A stretch of DNA of 64,000 nucleotides from Argyresthia goedartella (Eukaryota; Arthropoda; Insecta; Lepidoptera; Argyresthiidae). This document shows, one piece after another, positions 11,076 to 23,883 of this stretch. The position numbers and the translations under genes are program-made. The first letter of the stretch is position 1, and every line of letters starts with the position of its first letter. The stretch lies in the NCBI GenBank assembly GCA_949825045.1, contig OX463820.1:8134501-8198500 (forward strand), in the 5' to 3' direction. The notes beneath the pieces are model-generated. The model saw nothing but the letters and a program-made list of their open reading frames with translations, made no database searches and was not told where the DNA came from.

Positions 11076-11134
11076 ACTTGTGAGAGGTATGCAAAATAAA
11101 AAAGAAACAAAAAATGAAAATTAAAAATACAATG

Positions 11135-11225
11135 TTTTGTGGAGCCGAGATTTGAACCGGTGACTCTACGCGTACGAAGCAGGCGTCGTTACTTCTGATC
11201 CACGGCGTTCCAATGGTGAGAGCAC
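11135..11225 (-). repeat. tRNA-like segment upstream of LINE B
   Basis: On the minus strand a B-box-like 'ggttcaaatctcggctcc' follows a 'gtggatcagaagtaacg' block in tRNA-like spacing. It may be a SINE head, or a promoter remnant in the 5' flank of the LINE. It lacks a proper acceptor stem. Confidence 0.45.
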
Positions 11226-11559
11226 AAATATCTCGAAGGTGTTGATCCTGTTGATAGCGGTTGGTTAGTAACAGCGCTTGGCCTTGCAGCGCAGAGCCGT
11301 CGAGTCAAGATAACCGGTCCTTAACTGTTGGCACTATACACTTTGAAACCATATGGTCACTTTTGTTGATGTTAGGCACTTTAAAACGCAAAATCACTTG
11401 ACAATTTTTGAAGTAACAGAATCTAGATTAAATCAGCTTTAATTTAGTGTTAGAAAAATGACACAAACAGCGGTTTTATGTACTGAATATGAATTTAGAA
11501 GTACGAGCGTACAGCAATACGTCTATCTCCTACGTCGGTTGGTCGGTGTTTATTGAGTA

Positions 11560-11865
11560 TTTGATTAAGATTTTCACTAAAGGGAAACGCGATTGGATGA
11601 AATTTTCTCGATAGAATTGAATTACGAAATCACCTCTAAATTGTTTTATTTTTTCCTGTAATTCTAAAATCCTAACTAATTTCATTGTGGAACTGCGTTC
11701 AAAATGTAGATATTATGTAGTCGCAAAATCTCCTTAAAAATATTTTTAACAAAATAGCGTAGTTTATTTTTAAACAATTATTCCGTGGTTCCGTCCCTTT
11801 CACACTGCGGGTCTTTCCGCCTGGAGTTACGGGGACCTTTGCACGGACGAGGTAGCGCCTTAAAA
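11560..11865 (+). repeat. Dispersed repeat A, copy 2
   Basis: Shares with 5035-5402 the 'aaacgcgattgga' start and the 'cactgcgggtctttccgcc' end. The middle ('aatagcgtagtttatttt') matches the reverse strand of 29974-30350. Non-coding. Confidence 0.7.
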
Positions 11866-11894
11866 AAAAGTATAATGTATTTAAATTACTTATC

Positions 11895-11980
11895 TCATTG
11901 GTGCACGGACAGCTCCGGTATTTAAACTTGCACCTCCTGCGTGAGAAGCAACGTTAAACTTATTAGACCACGGATCTGAT
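11895..11980 (-). repeat. tRNA-headed SINE (family S3) fragment
   Basis: In reverse: 'atccgtggtctaataag', then 'ttgcttctcacgcaggag', then 'gtgcaagtt'. This is the same head as at 47335-47412 (plus) and 21835-21985 (minus). Confidence 0.65.
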
Positions 11981-13630
11981 GTATATAAAAAAAATAACCA
12001 TCTTGTAAATTATGCTACTTGAACTAAGTATTTATGCATGGTTTTCTTCATTTCTAATTGAATAATCAAACGGCGCATTTATATAAATATTTATTTGTAC
12101 ACATTGTTTGTCTCTGCATTAACTTTATGATATTTATTATTAGTAGATAGGTATTCAATGATATCGTTTAATTCTAACACCTAGACTATTCACAATTTGG
12201 CAATCACAGACCATTCAGACAAGACAGCAGAAAACATTAACTGCATTAAAGGTATCTGTGGCATCTATGCCGATCATGACTTACTTACACTTACACTACA
12301 TAAAGTTGTGCTATCAGGTGAGCTTATTGTTAATAGTCACTTCTTTCAGGTAGTCCATAGGTTTGAAGAGACAAGTCTTGAGCTGAGTGTTCGATATTGG
12401 CATTCTAAAAGACTAAAAATACAAACAAACACACACACACACCCTCACCCTCTCATACATACACTTATATATACACCCTTACACACTACTTATACTAGTT
12501 TACTTTCAATTTTTGCAGTACTAAGATGATAGTTAGTGATTAATTGTTTATTAGTATTTGTCTTTATAAAACTATAGTAAACATGTCTGAAGCAAGCACG
12601 TGTTGAGAAAACTACTCATCCTAAGTTTACAGGGCTCTGCCCTTACATCAGGGAGAAGGAAACTCAATTTAATTTGTGTCAATTTTAATTGATATCTCTT
12701 AAGATTGTACCATCTTTTTTAATAACGTTTTATTTTTATTAATATTATCATTAAAATTGATGTTTTGCAGGATGTCCAGCAACTTCAAATTGACATTTGA
12801 ACAATCAGAACGCGATTATTCAACAGGAGCCGTCATAAAAAGCAATTGTGATTACAATATGAAAGGAATCTGAACTTAGTCAGGTTCATTATGTGATTTC
12901 GCCGGAATTCTGTGAGAGTATGAAAATTGAACATTTCTGGAAAGGGTATTTATTGACCGAGCGAACGGGAAGCGCGCGAAGCGTCTCTGTTCAGCTTGAG
13001 CAAAAATGCTTTCGTATATCCGGATTTCCGGCAGTTCTCCTCTATTGGTCGCATTTCTCAACCGGTTCTCGTGAAATTATGAGATCTACTTTAGCTTAGG
13101 ATCCTAACCTAACCTGCAAAATTACCATGACGGTCTAAAAATAAGTTGGAAATTTGGGTAATAAGGCCCATTTCGGCGTATTGGAATGTAAGTGGTTGCC
13201 ATGGCGATTGTCGTGTTTTGAACCTAATCTGAATCGTTATAAGGTTTTAGTAACCCCCTAGAGGCTTTTTTGTCGATTCAGTTTTTCGGATTTTTTTTGA
13301 TTTGGGTTTGAAATTTTAAAAAAAAACGCTACATCTCAAACGGCTTGAATTTTTTAATCAAATGAGGTATCGTTTGATTAGTGGAGACCGAGAAAGTGAC
13401 ATAGGATATAATTATAGTAAACAAAATATGGGTTACATTTTAGATCGCAAAATATAGTTTACAAAGTTATTGATATGTCTACTGTCTTACTCTACGTAGG
13501 TAACCAGGTGCATTTATATGTTTGATGTTAGAAGTTCAGCTTTCGATCAACAGATTCGCGAGGTCTATAGCTCACAGTCAGTTACAAAAACGACATTTAA
13601 GTTTTAAAGCCCCGCAAAAGTTGAGTTTAG
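11981..13630. other. No gene recognised
   Basis: AT-rich with a CA/CCCTCACA simple-sequence patch at about 12420-12490, similar to the 3' UTR of LINE B in the opposite orientation. About 13420-13560 resembles part of repeat D ('tagtttacaaagttattg', 'taaccaggtgcat'). No exon with sensible splice sites and protein similarity was found, including for the missing NOS N-terminus. Confidence 0.45.
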
Positions 13631-13633
13631 CCT

Positions 13634-13930
13634 GACGACCGATTTAGCCTAGCGGGTAGTGACCCTGCCTAAGAAGCTGACGGTCCTGCGTTCGAATCCC
13701 GGTAAGGGCAAATATTTGTGTGATGAGCATGAATATTTGTTTCTTAGTCTTGCATGTTTTCTATGTATTTACATAAGTATTTATCTCTATTAAATACATC
13801 GTCGCCTAGATTTTCTATGTATTTATCTCTATTAAATTTATCGTCGCCTAGTACCCATAACACAAGCCTTGTTGAGCTTAATACACAGAACTAGGCCCTA
13901 GTTCGAATTGTATAAGATTTTCCTCTCATA
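13634..13930 (+). repeat. tRNA-headed SINE (family S2)
   Basis: The head 'gacgaccgatttagcctag' and the B box 'gcgttcgaatcccggtaag' are followed by a long tail ('gtacccataacacaagcctt'). The tail contains an internal ~50-base duplication of 'ttttctatgtatttatctc'. A related minus-strand copy lies at 30522-30740. Confidence 0.8.
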
Positions 13931-14103
13931 TTTATTATTATTATTAAAACGCTAATGGCATTAAGTTCCATAAAAAAATATTTTTTGATAAAACATTGCT
14001 CTTATTTCTCAGTACATGTTTTATGACAGTTCACACGCCTTAACGTCACGCCTATTAGCGTTTTGCAGGACTTTGAACACTGAACAGTGATAGAGCCACT
14101 AAT

Positions 14104-14690
14104 TTTTATGAGCTTTAGTTAGTTTCACCTGTGCCGGGCGTCTGTCCGTCTGTAATCAAATCTTTTAAGTTAAATTTGACCCACTTGCCGGTTTCCGATT
14201 GAGTGAATTTTGCAAGCACATATAAATCGCATGACAATGCAATATTTTTATGACATAGAGCACACGGCACCGAGTTACCATGGTCACCTTCCTCCTTCAT
14301 TGTATATTGATATCATTTAGGTTCAGAGTTCTTGTCAAGACGAATGAAACGAGCCCAAACTCGATGGAATTACGACGTTGTATTAAATAGTTCTCATGGC
14401 CAGCTTCTGGCTCCATCATCAGATCAGCTGATTTTCACGATAGGAGCTCCATGTCATGAAAATATTATGAAAGACCAACGGAAATGTCAATACCGTCGCG
14501 CCGTTTTATTACAGAGTTCAGATGGCCTCCTCCCGGATTCATTATCAGATCAGCTCCATGTTATCAAAATATTGTATTGTCATTGGAGTAACATATGCAT
14601 GCAAAATTTCAGCTCAATCGGAAATCGGGAAGTGGGTTAATTTTGGCATACATACATACATACAACATACATTGGATGTTCGATAAAAGC
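14104..14690. repeat. Helitron-like non-autonomous repeat, two arms
   Basis: The left part (about 14110-14300) reads on the minus strand as a 3'-end-like block ('ggaaaccggcaagtggg'). The right part (about 14400-14690) reads on the plus strand with 'cagctcaatcggaaatcggg' and then catacatacatac. I recognise these blocks as a widespread moth repeat usually classed with Helitrons. That class name is from memory and is inference here. Confidence 0.45.
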
Positions 14691-14697
14691 TTAAAAT

Positions 14698-15190
14698 AAA
14701 TAATAGTTTAAAAAAACTAAAAAAACACGCTTTTATAGCTAACCAAACTAAAAATTAGAAAATAATTTTTAATTTCAGAGAGTTTATGATACAGTAGTAG
14801 AAGATCGAACAATCAATCAGAATTTATCACCTCAAAATAAAATTATAATAAAGTTTAAGTAATTAACAAAATAATTCAATTCAGAGTAAACAGCGTGGGG
14901 TGCTTGATAAAGTAAATGTAACAACCATTCTATTGGCAACTATCTATGAGAGGAGAGTTATGAAAAGTAGTAAAATGCACCCCACGCTTTTTACTCTGAA
15001 TTGAATTCTTTTGTTAATTACTTAAACTTTATTATAATTTTATTTTGAGGTGATAAATTCTGATTGATTGTTCGATCTTGTACTACTGTATTATAAACTC
15101 TCTGAAATTAAAAATTATTTTCTAATTTTTAGTTCGGTTAGCTATAAAAGCGTGTTTTTTTAGTTTTTTTAAACTATTATTTATTTTTCA
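14698..15190. repeat. Large foldback: ~205-bp inverted arms
   Basis: Arm 1 (about 14698-14905) ends in 'agcgtggggtgc'. Arm 2 (about 14976-15183) begins with its inverted form 'gcaccccacgct'. The arms are nearly identical and include the shared stretch 'ctctgaaattaaaaatta'. The spacer is about 70 bases. Both outer ends carry 'aaaaacacgcttttatagct' or its complement. No coding sequence. Confidence 0.85.
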
Positions 15191-15245
15191 TTTTTTAGTT
15201 CGATTAATCAATTAGTTATTTGTTGACATGTGGTATTGAAATTTC

Positions 15246-16297
15246 TCACAAATTATTTCGCAATCTCATCATTTCATTCAAAGCTTCACTGTTGCATGGG
15301 GTTTTTCGTGTTAACTTAGAACAATCGAGTTCTTCAATCCGAATACCGTCTAAAGATCTCACACGACTAAGTGCTACATAAGCTTGTCCAGCAGCAAACA
15401 GTCGCGAGCCTAGATAAATGACTGCATGATCGACTATACAACCTTGCATCTTGTGGACGGTCGAAGCCGACCTAGGATTAATGGCAACATTCGTCTCTCA
15501 GCAGTTCCATAACTGTATTTCGCTGGGAACTGTATCGATATTGGTTTAATCATGTGCACACCATCTGATCCGAAATCGATACGGACTGACGGGATGTCTT
15601 CCGCGTATAGTTGGCCTCTGCGAAAATTTGGCCAGATAATTTCTGTGATAAAACCCATATTGCCATTCACTAAACCTTTCGACACGATAATGTTTGTCCT
15701 CAACATCACTTTAGCTCCTACGAATATTTTCAATACATTTGGAAGACCTCCGGTTTTATTAATATCGCTAGGTATCACAGAATCTAAGTCCTTGTTACCT
15801 AGATTTCGAGTAACATCAATGAGTTGGTCTTGTGCTTTTATTGTATAACTAACTGTCACTTTATTCTTAAAACTCTGGAGAACTTTTTCGTTGTGTCTAG
15901 CAACCTGATCATTCGTTGGGTAAATTCTTAATGCACTCTCGATTGAGAATTCATTAGTCGCATCTGTTGAAACTTTTTCAAGTAGAATTTCAAGATGCCT
16001 AGACGTCATTTCTCCAACTCTAAGGGCGTTAAGCACATCTATAAATGTCGTGTCTCCTTGTTGACGCATATTTTGTTTAAGTTCAATCAGACCGAACTGT
16101 CGCCACAAATGTGTAGCTGGCTTCATGTGTTCTGGTTGTTGAAAAACTTGATGTCCTCGAACAGGTGGTAACTGCATTAGATCACCAAAGAGAATCACGT
16201 TTATGCCTCCAAAACAAGCGTCCGAGATTTTCAGTTGTCGCAAACGAGTTAAATACACGGGGCGTCGATACAATAATTCTTTCAATACCACATACAA
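15246..16297 (-). pseudogene. PIF1-like helicase fragment (Helitron-type)
   Basis: Minus-strand remnant of a superfamily-1 PIF1-type DNA helicase, the kind encoded by Helitron elements. The main frame (287 codons) shows FGGINVILFGDLMQLPPV and FGLIELKQNMRQ, then the KVMLRTNI--KGLVNGNMG region. The conserved C-terminal motif (GQAYVALSRVRSLDGI) lies in another frame ending at 15246. The frames separate at about 15465-15475, where the usual ASTVHKMQGC sequence is split by a small indel. The Walker A/B part is missing upstream of 16300, so the copy is 5'-truncated and frameshifted. A cellular PIF1 gene is unlikely because of the repeat setting. Confidence 0.82.
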
Positions 16298-16299
16298 AC

Positions 16300-16575
16300 T
16301 TATGAATGCACCTGGTTACATACATGAAGTATGAAAGTAGTCGCACCAATAACTTTGTAAACAACATTTTGCTATGTATTAATCCTGGCCGTCCTAATAA
16401 GGATAATGGGAAACTGTTATCAAATTATTGCATTGTCTTCGGTCCTTGACACGTATGCAAAGTTTCAAATCAATCAGACTTCTGGAAACTGGTGAAAATT
16501 AAGTTCAAAGATTCCGTTACATACATACATACATACAACCCAAGCTAATAAAAGCGTGTTAAAAAAAAGCGTGTT
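16300..16575 (+). repeat. Helitron-like 3'-end block
   Basis: Contains 'gtttcaaatcaatcagact', then catacatacatac and 'aagctaataaaagcgtg'. It is close in plan to the plus-oriented half of 14400-14690. The motif 'aaaagcgtg' also ends both arms of the nearby foldback, linking these elements to one family. Confidence 0.45.
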
Positions 16576-17640
16576 AATGACTGTGAAAATGCAATATCGC
16601 TTTCACTAATGAATTTCACCATTATTAATTCTGTGCTGTACATTCAAGTAAGCCCATCATATTAAGACAAGGGGAAAAATATTCCAACCAAATATCCAAC
16701 CTTACACCTAAAACCAATAAAAAATTCAGCGTAATCAGGTCCGATGAAGGGTAAATGGATGATACATGTAATAGTAACTTATTCGCGTCCTCGGGTTTAT
16801 AGAGCCGCGCAAGGACATCAGGAAAAGTTATTTTATAGAATTTAAATTAGTTTGCTATTTGATTAAGATCTTCAGATACTGCCACTAACCCAGCAAATGA
16901 GGTACCTTAGTGGATATATATCACTGTGTGTTGAAATACATTATAGATCTAATTAGCTCTAAGTTAAGGTTGGCACTATTCGGCAAGTTCTTAGGGGTTG
17001 AATAGTTCTTGATTGCACACATATGCACTTCATAAGAAGAGGGAATGTTACGTGGAGGTTTGTGGATAATGAACTGCATTGAGATGTTAATTAGGTACTC
17101 TATGGCTGAATTCCAAACAATTTCAAAGGACCATCTTCTTTCACCTTCAGTGGATCAAAATAACCTGTTTATAAAACTATTTTTCAGCTAAATAGCAGTT
17201 TGAGCAGTTTAAGTTTCAACAGGACTTTAAAAAAACATCTTTTGCCTCGACTTATTATTTCTATTGCTTAGGAATTAGTTCTTATTTAAAAGTAAGCACT
17301 TAGGGAAGATTGTGAGTTGACAGATGAGAGAGGTGCTCATTTTAATGGAACCTTTTATTTTCAATTTAAAAGCTTAAAAAATCTCGGACAAAACCTATTT
17401 CTGCATCAAAGACGAAGGAGTTTCTTGAATGTGGCTAGATATATTTTTTATAAGCAGTATATGCTATGCTGTGGTGAAGATAATAATTCGGTTATTATGC
17501 ATTCTAGCTGATTATTATTTATACTTACCATATCGATGGTTAAAGTAATTAATACAGCAAGATTTATCACATTAACCGGTTAGTATATACACCACACGTC
17601 CATGGTGAATTTGATTTATACTGATTTGCACAGTTAATAT
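16576..17640. other. No gene recognised
   Basis: Upstream flank of the first NOS exon found. I looked for an N-terminal NOS exon (a segment ending in a DTLH-type motif and a phase-0 donor) and could not support one. Only chance open frames are present. Confidence 0.45.
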
Positions 17641-17644
17641 CAGG

Positions 17645-17775
17645 GCAAAATACTGTGGTAGCCTAGGTGAAGGGTTAAGGGGGTGAGCGAAGCAAAGCCC
17701 CTTTTATCCTTCGTGTTAGGTTGAATATGTATAGAACAATAAAAAAAAACATAAACTTAAGTACACATAAAATAT
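17645..17775 (+). repeat. Dispersed repeat R1, copy 2
   Basis: Matches 19830-19950 closely ('tatcagggcaaaatactg', 'gggggtgagcgaagc', 'tccttcgtgttaggttga'). Confidence 0.75.
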
Positions 17776-17877
17776 TTACACCTAACTAATACGCACCTGT
17801 GCATTATAGACAGACAATAGTCTTATTACTTTCACAAAACCCTCTTGGTGGTTTTGTGAAAGTAATTCACAAGTTCT

Positions 17878-18098
17878 TTTGTAGGAATCCGTAACCAAAG
17901 AACTGTCTGTCTGTCCGTCTCCGTGCTCCATCTGGTGAAACGTGATAGGTAGAGAGTAGAATTTTTCGCAGAATGTGTATTTCTGTTACCGCTGCAGCAC
18001 CAAATAATGAGACACGAGATTTTGGAAATTAAAAGGTCGTCTCCAATCAAGAGACATGTTTTAATATCCCAGCCCTACCAAATCATCGTCATTCAACT
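17878..18098 (-). repeat. Repeat D, minus copy near the first NOS exon found
   Basis: Almost identical over about 220 bases to 22610-22828, from 'tttgtaggaatccgtaacc' to 'ccaaatcatcgtcattcaa'. Both are in the same orientation and share the 3' half of the long repeat at 48535-48930 on the opposite strand. Confidence 0.85.
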
Positions 18099-18275
18099 AA
18101 TAATAACCGGTTAAAGTAGTCAATCGGACTGATTTTGGCTTTATTTATTACGTTCACCAAAATCAGTGGTTAGTTTCAATACTTACCGGTAATTATGTAA
18201 ACTAACCGAATTTATTGAGTTGATCGTAACATATATATATACATGAATAAAAAACGTTTAATTTATTGGCCACAG

Positions 18276-21200
18276 AACACAAAATGCACAGAGAAGATTT
18301 GCAGCGCGGCCATCATGGACATTCCCGGGAGGGGGGACACGCCCCTCGCCCCCGACGTGATCTATGCGGAAGCGCAGAAATTCCTGCAACAGTACTTCGC
18401 TTCTATACACAGGTACGTTTTCGAATACATCTTTAGTAGGTACTTGTATTGATCATCAGAAGTAAATTTCAAACCAACACATCTAATGAAAACTCTATGT
18501 AATTTTGAGCCAGCCACGAGTTTGTAAGGAAATTCAATGATGTTGAACTATGAAATGCTTTGTCTCTGCCTATCCTTCTGCTAGCAAGGATAGCAGGAAA
18601 AAAATGGACGCAGGTTGCAGGACCGTGTACGTTAGGAGGTCTATAACTCAGCAGTGGGTTCCCGTCGTACAGCGCTCGCTATCTTTGTCGAGACTGCAGG
18701 GTTTGACATGATGATGATAATGGACTAACTTCTGGTATAAAGACCGTTAATTCCCTCTTGACGTATGCATGTACATATCTAAAGTGAACCTAAATTTTGT
18801 AGGGAGAACTCAGCAGCCCATACAGCCAGGCTGAAGGAAATCCAAATTGAGTTGCTCAACACAGGGACGTATCAGCTAAAGACCTGTGAACTGGTGTTTG
18901 GAGCTAAGCTGGCGTGGAGGAACGCGAGTCGATGTATTGGGAGAATACAGTGGAAGAAGTTACAGGTCGGTAGATGAGATGAAAAGAGAACATGACACTA
19001 CTTTAGTATTTTCTGGTTAGCGTGGCAATAGCGGTCATCGGCCCCAGTCTACTACTGTACGCTCTTGAGTGGGATGGGTTAGGTTAGGGGATACATACTT
19101 ATTGCATGCAACGTTCGAAATTACTGTCTTTAAGCGTATCATGGTAGCGGTCACCGACCCTTACCTTGGTTACCGATCATTAAATTGGTTACCATATATG
19201 CTTCGGTTTGCAGAAGCAGCCGGGTCAGTGACCGCTATTGCAACACTAACGCATATAGGCTATACACATTCGTTGCTATTCTTAAGATGTCCAAAACCGA
19301 AAAACTAAAACTTATCTGGACAGCTTGAAATCTATTCTTGTCCGTTAACCGTTGTTAGTTTAGTTGTGGCGCTTCTGAAATAGATCTGATGCTTTTAGCT
19401 TCCTTACGTCCAAGCTATTTAAATATTATGGAATACGTGCAACCTGGACACTGCTACCAATTAAAATCTAACATTGGACTTTTCTGAATGTGGTGAATAA
19501 TATTATATCTACTGAATATAATGGTACCAACAATTACCTGGTCACTTTGTGTGTTAAACTCAGTATCATGTGGCCAGTCTATGGACAAATTGGGCAACCA
19601 TTGTCGCATTTGACATCATGCTACATTTACAGACTAATTAATGTGCCACCAAAATGACTAAATGATAACGCTCATTAAGCGGTATTCCATAACATGTGAC
19701 ATGTTAAAATAAAGTTGAACAGTGCTGCAATTGTAATGTGTATTTATTTTTTGCAACAAATATAATGATCGCCAAAATATTTTTTTCTACCCAAAATGGA
19801 TAAATGAACACCAAAAGTTGCAAAAAATATCAGGGCAAAATACTGCGGTAGGTTAGGTGATGGGTAAAGGGGGTGAGCGAAGCGAAGCCCCCTTTATCCT
19901 TCGTTTTAGGTTGAACATGTAAGAACAACAAAAAATACTTAAAACATAAAAAGAAGTTTGGTGATCATTTATCCAAACACAATTTGGTGGACATTTATCC
20001 ATTCTGGCAGTCATTTCGAATTTATTGGTAGTAAAATCGTTTAAACATAAGCCTTTATTTTTCAACACGACTGATTATTTCTTAACGTCAGAAATACAGT
20101 TTAAGATATCTATTGATACGGTTCTATTTAGAAGCCAAGCAATAGCAAGTTTTATACGAAAAACACCGATTTAGTTTTTTCTTCATATAGTTTCCATTGA
20201 CAGATGTTGATTTCAAACTTACAAATTGAAAGAAAGGGATGTTTAAATGAGTTGAAAAGTGTCTCCTTTAAGAAATATGTATACCCTACTAATGGTCATT
20301 CATTATCTTGTATAATTGTGAGTGATTAATACAATGATTAATGACTTTCAGATCTGTTTTTGCTATTCCAAAAAATAACAGAGAGAGGACGTCAATTTTC
20401 TCAAGTCTAATAGGCTTGTGTGCATTTGAGATGGGGCGTCTCAAACACCAACTCATCTCAAACGGCTCGGAAGAATCACGACAGAAGTGTCCTTTTGATG
20501 ACGCTTGGGAACCACATGTTGAACTTTTAATTAGGGATGTCGAAGCTAATACGTGGAGGAAACTTTCTAACGAGGAGCGTGCAAGAAGGACGAAAGTCGT
20601 TAGGTCTTTTACGACGTTTAGACTACGGTTTCAAGTGTGCTTTGGTGTAAATGATGTGCGTGATACACAAGTTGAGCGTTTTAGTATTGTTGTCTCTGGG
20701 CAATGAGGTATTTAGGGAATATTGTTTACAATAGCAATTTTACAGATGTGCCGATTGATAAAAATGGTAATATTCTGAATCTAGGCGGGAACTTCACATC
20801 GTCACACGTCTTTTAAGAGTTTTAACATTGTATTATTATTCTTATTAAGGTTTCTTGGACTGTTATTGTAATTGAGTTGCTGTTATATTGAAATAATTAA
20901 TTATTATGATGAGACGTTAATCACGGCTTCAACATTGCTTTGAACTTACTTCTAAAGGGGGAGATTTTCATAGCAAAAATCAAATGTCACTAGAGATTGA
21001 ATGTGTTATTTTATAGACTATCGATAATTTCGATAAATGGGAAATGTGGATTTTTTATTTTCTTCCATGGAATACTGCAAGCATTTAGAAAATCATTAGG
21101 TTTTAATAGAAAATGTCGTCAACCTTCAGAGATTTCGATGCATTGTTCCTTGGAAGAAAATTAACAATCCACATTTCTGATTTGTTGAAGTTATGCATAG

Positions 21201-23832
21201 TCGATAAATCTCTAGTGGCATTTGAGTTTTGCTATGAAAATTCCGTCCCCTAGCTAACATTATGTGGGTAGGTAGATGGATAACTAACTCCATTTATCAC
21301 TAAGGTATGTAATTATTCTGTGTATTTTAACAGATCTTTGACTGCAGAGAGGTCACGACAGCCAGTGGGATGTTCGAGGCAATTTGCACACACCTCAAAT
21401 ATGGCACAAATAAGGGAAATATCAGGTAACTCATCCTACACTCATCTTCAGTCTATCAGTCCAGCAACACTATATCGTTGCCCTCAAAACTTCTGCATAA
21501 AAAATAATGAGTATGGAAATAATATATTGAATAGAAATAATTGTAAAGTTGTATCAATGCAGGATAGTTGTAGACATTTTCGTTTTTTTATTAACAGGTC
21601 GGCCATAACTATTTTCCCGCAACGTACCGACGGTAAGCACGACTACAGGATATGGAACGCGCAGCTGATCGGCTACGCGGGGTACAAGCAGCCAGACGGG
21701 ACCTACCTGGGTGACCCGGCCAGGGTTGAGTTTACGCAGGTAAACCATTAAATAAATTTAACCTCCAACGAAAAAGAGGGAGTTTGAAGCGCCTGTCTGT
21801 CTGTGGGTCTGTCTGTCTGTGGCACTCGAGCGCTCAAACAGGTGGACGGAATTGACGTAACATAACGTAGCGTCACGCCTTTTCCATACCAGATGGCAAA
21901 GGCACGACTGCCCACGGAATTCGAACCTGCATCCCCTGCGTGAGAAGCAAGCATGAAATCCACTAGACCACGGAGCTCTTTACTAGAGCACGGAGCTCTT
22001 CAGAGTTATCGGCCTAAATAGGAATCAAGTGAACCAAATTTTAGCCGTAAGGTTTAATTATTGTATAGGATAGCTATTCTATTGTCTGAACAACATGTTT
22101 TACACAGGTACGGTACCGTGTATTCCCACACGAGTTGGCAGAGACATACGATGACACGTTCAGCCAGTAATACAACTGATTTTTGGCGCGATCGAAGCCG
22201 ACGTAGTCGGTGCAACTTTGGAAATATAAATAACGAACCCATCAGACCCAATGAACCTCAATGTCTTGACTGTTTAAAAAAGTTAGCAAACGTACCTCTA
22301 GGCACAGATACACAGACCAGGAACTATATATCGTAGAAGTTATATTTTCCGGTAGAGAATACTTAACTTCTGAACATTTTCTGAAGTTAAATAGATCAAC
22401 GCATCAGATTTTGTGTAATGCAATTCTGCAGTCAAACTACCGCATGGTACCGAATAATGATGCAAATCACGTAATTGACCATATTTATTTTTGCATAATA
22501 TTTCAGTTATCTCCCATTCGCGATTTAACTTTGACTACATTACGCATTATCACGATTGCGGGGGATTATCATTCATACAGATTTTGGAGCAGAAAGCAGT
22601 AGACCTTCATTTTGTAGGAATCCGTAACCAAAGAACTGTCTGTCTGTCTGTCTCCGTGCTCCATCTGGTGAAACGTGATAGGTAGAGAGTAGAATTTTTC
22701 GCAGAATGTGTATTTCTGTTACCGCTGCAGCACCAAATAATGAGACACGAGATTTTGGAAATTAAAAGGTCGTCGCCAATCAAGAGACATGTTTTAATAT
22801 CCCAGCCCTACCAAATCATCGTCATTCAATTATAATCGATAATTTCGTGTCATCTATTAATCGTTTCGGTTGCGCTATTGATTTGACGTCAGATGCGCTA
22901 TCTATAGGGTTTGGGTGGTGCTAGGTTCGCTCGGGCATAAACTTTTTTGACCAGTTTTTGAATTTTTTTGCCCTTAGGTTGTCTTATACGATGGTACGGT
23001 ACGTACTTTCGTGTACGAGTGCGACCCGCAGTTGACCGATTTTTCTATTATTTAAAATATGGTCCATTATTCAAATTTGATTGTAGAGACCTTACAAATT
23101 TAATTGCAGAGACCTTACAAGTGAATTAGTACCTCGATCCTCACAGAGACGTAAATCACGTAATTGGACAATACTTGCGATAACTAGGTGTAGAACTAAC
23201 GCTTTACTGCGAGTATCTTTGCGTAGACTGGTAGACAACTTTAACATACACTTAAGCGGTCGATATATTCTGTCTACCACTACACCATTTCAAACTGGAA
23301 GTCTCGGAGATAGTGATGTCAATGCAGAGCCAGTTACTATGTCGGAATTGGTCATACTTGCAATTATTGACAACATCACCATACACAACCCTAATTAAAA
23401 CCCTAAAAAAGCAGCTTCATTATGTATACCTAATTCTGAAGAGCTTCACTCGATATATCCATTATTACGCACCGACTTTGTGCATATCCTTTTATGTTTA
23501 TATACTTATTTGTTTGCCTATGTCTAGACATAACAGCAATAAGTTGGCTGGATTTTGTATGTGTGTTTCTGTATAATATTTATTATTTTATTTTTTATTT
23601 TTTATTTATTCAAAAACAAATTATAATTATTCTTAACATTACTTAGGTGGCCACTCAATCCTTGATAGGTTTAAGTGTGACCACTGTCCCCCGCTTTTAC
23701 CCTGTTTACATTTTAATCTAATATTTTTTTCTATGAGCGAAATACTATGAGCCGGTTTCACAGGCTACGGATATTCCCCGCGCGACAGGCAAGCCGCGAT
23801 TTCTTAGTAGAATATTCACAGCTCGCCTGCTA

Positions 23833-23883
<51 letters not shown>

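Larger units (their letters stand above)
6272..11090 (-). mobile_element. Full-length two-ORF non-LTR retrotransposon (LINE B)
   Basis: Read on the minus strand, the element has a PHD-finger ORF1 (11075-9711), a 198-base spacer, and an endonuclease/reverse-transcriptase ORF2 (9512-6564). The 3' UTR is rich in CA/CCCTCACA repeats, and the element ends in an A-rich tail seen as T runs at about 6272-6300. Both ORFs are open, so the insertion is young. The architecture fits the Jockey/CR1 group. The 5' edge is uncertain and I found no clear target-site duplication. Confidence 0.8.
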
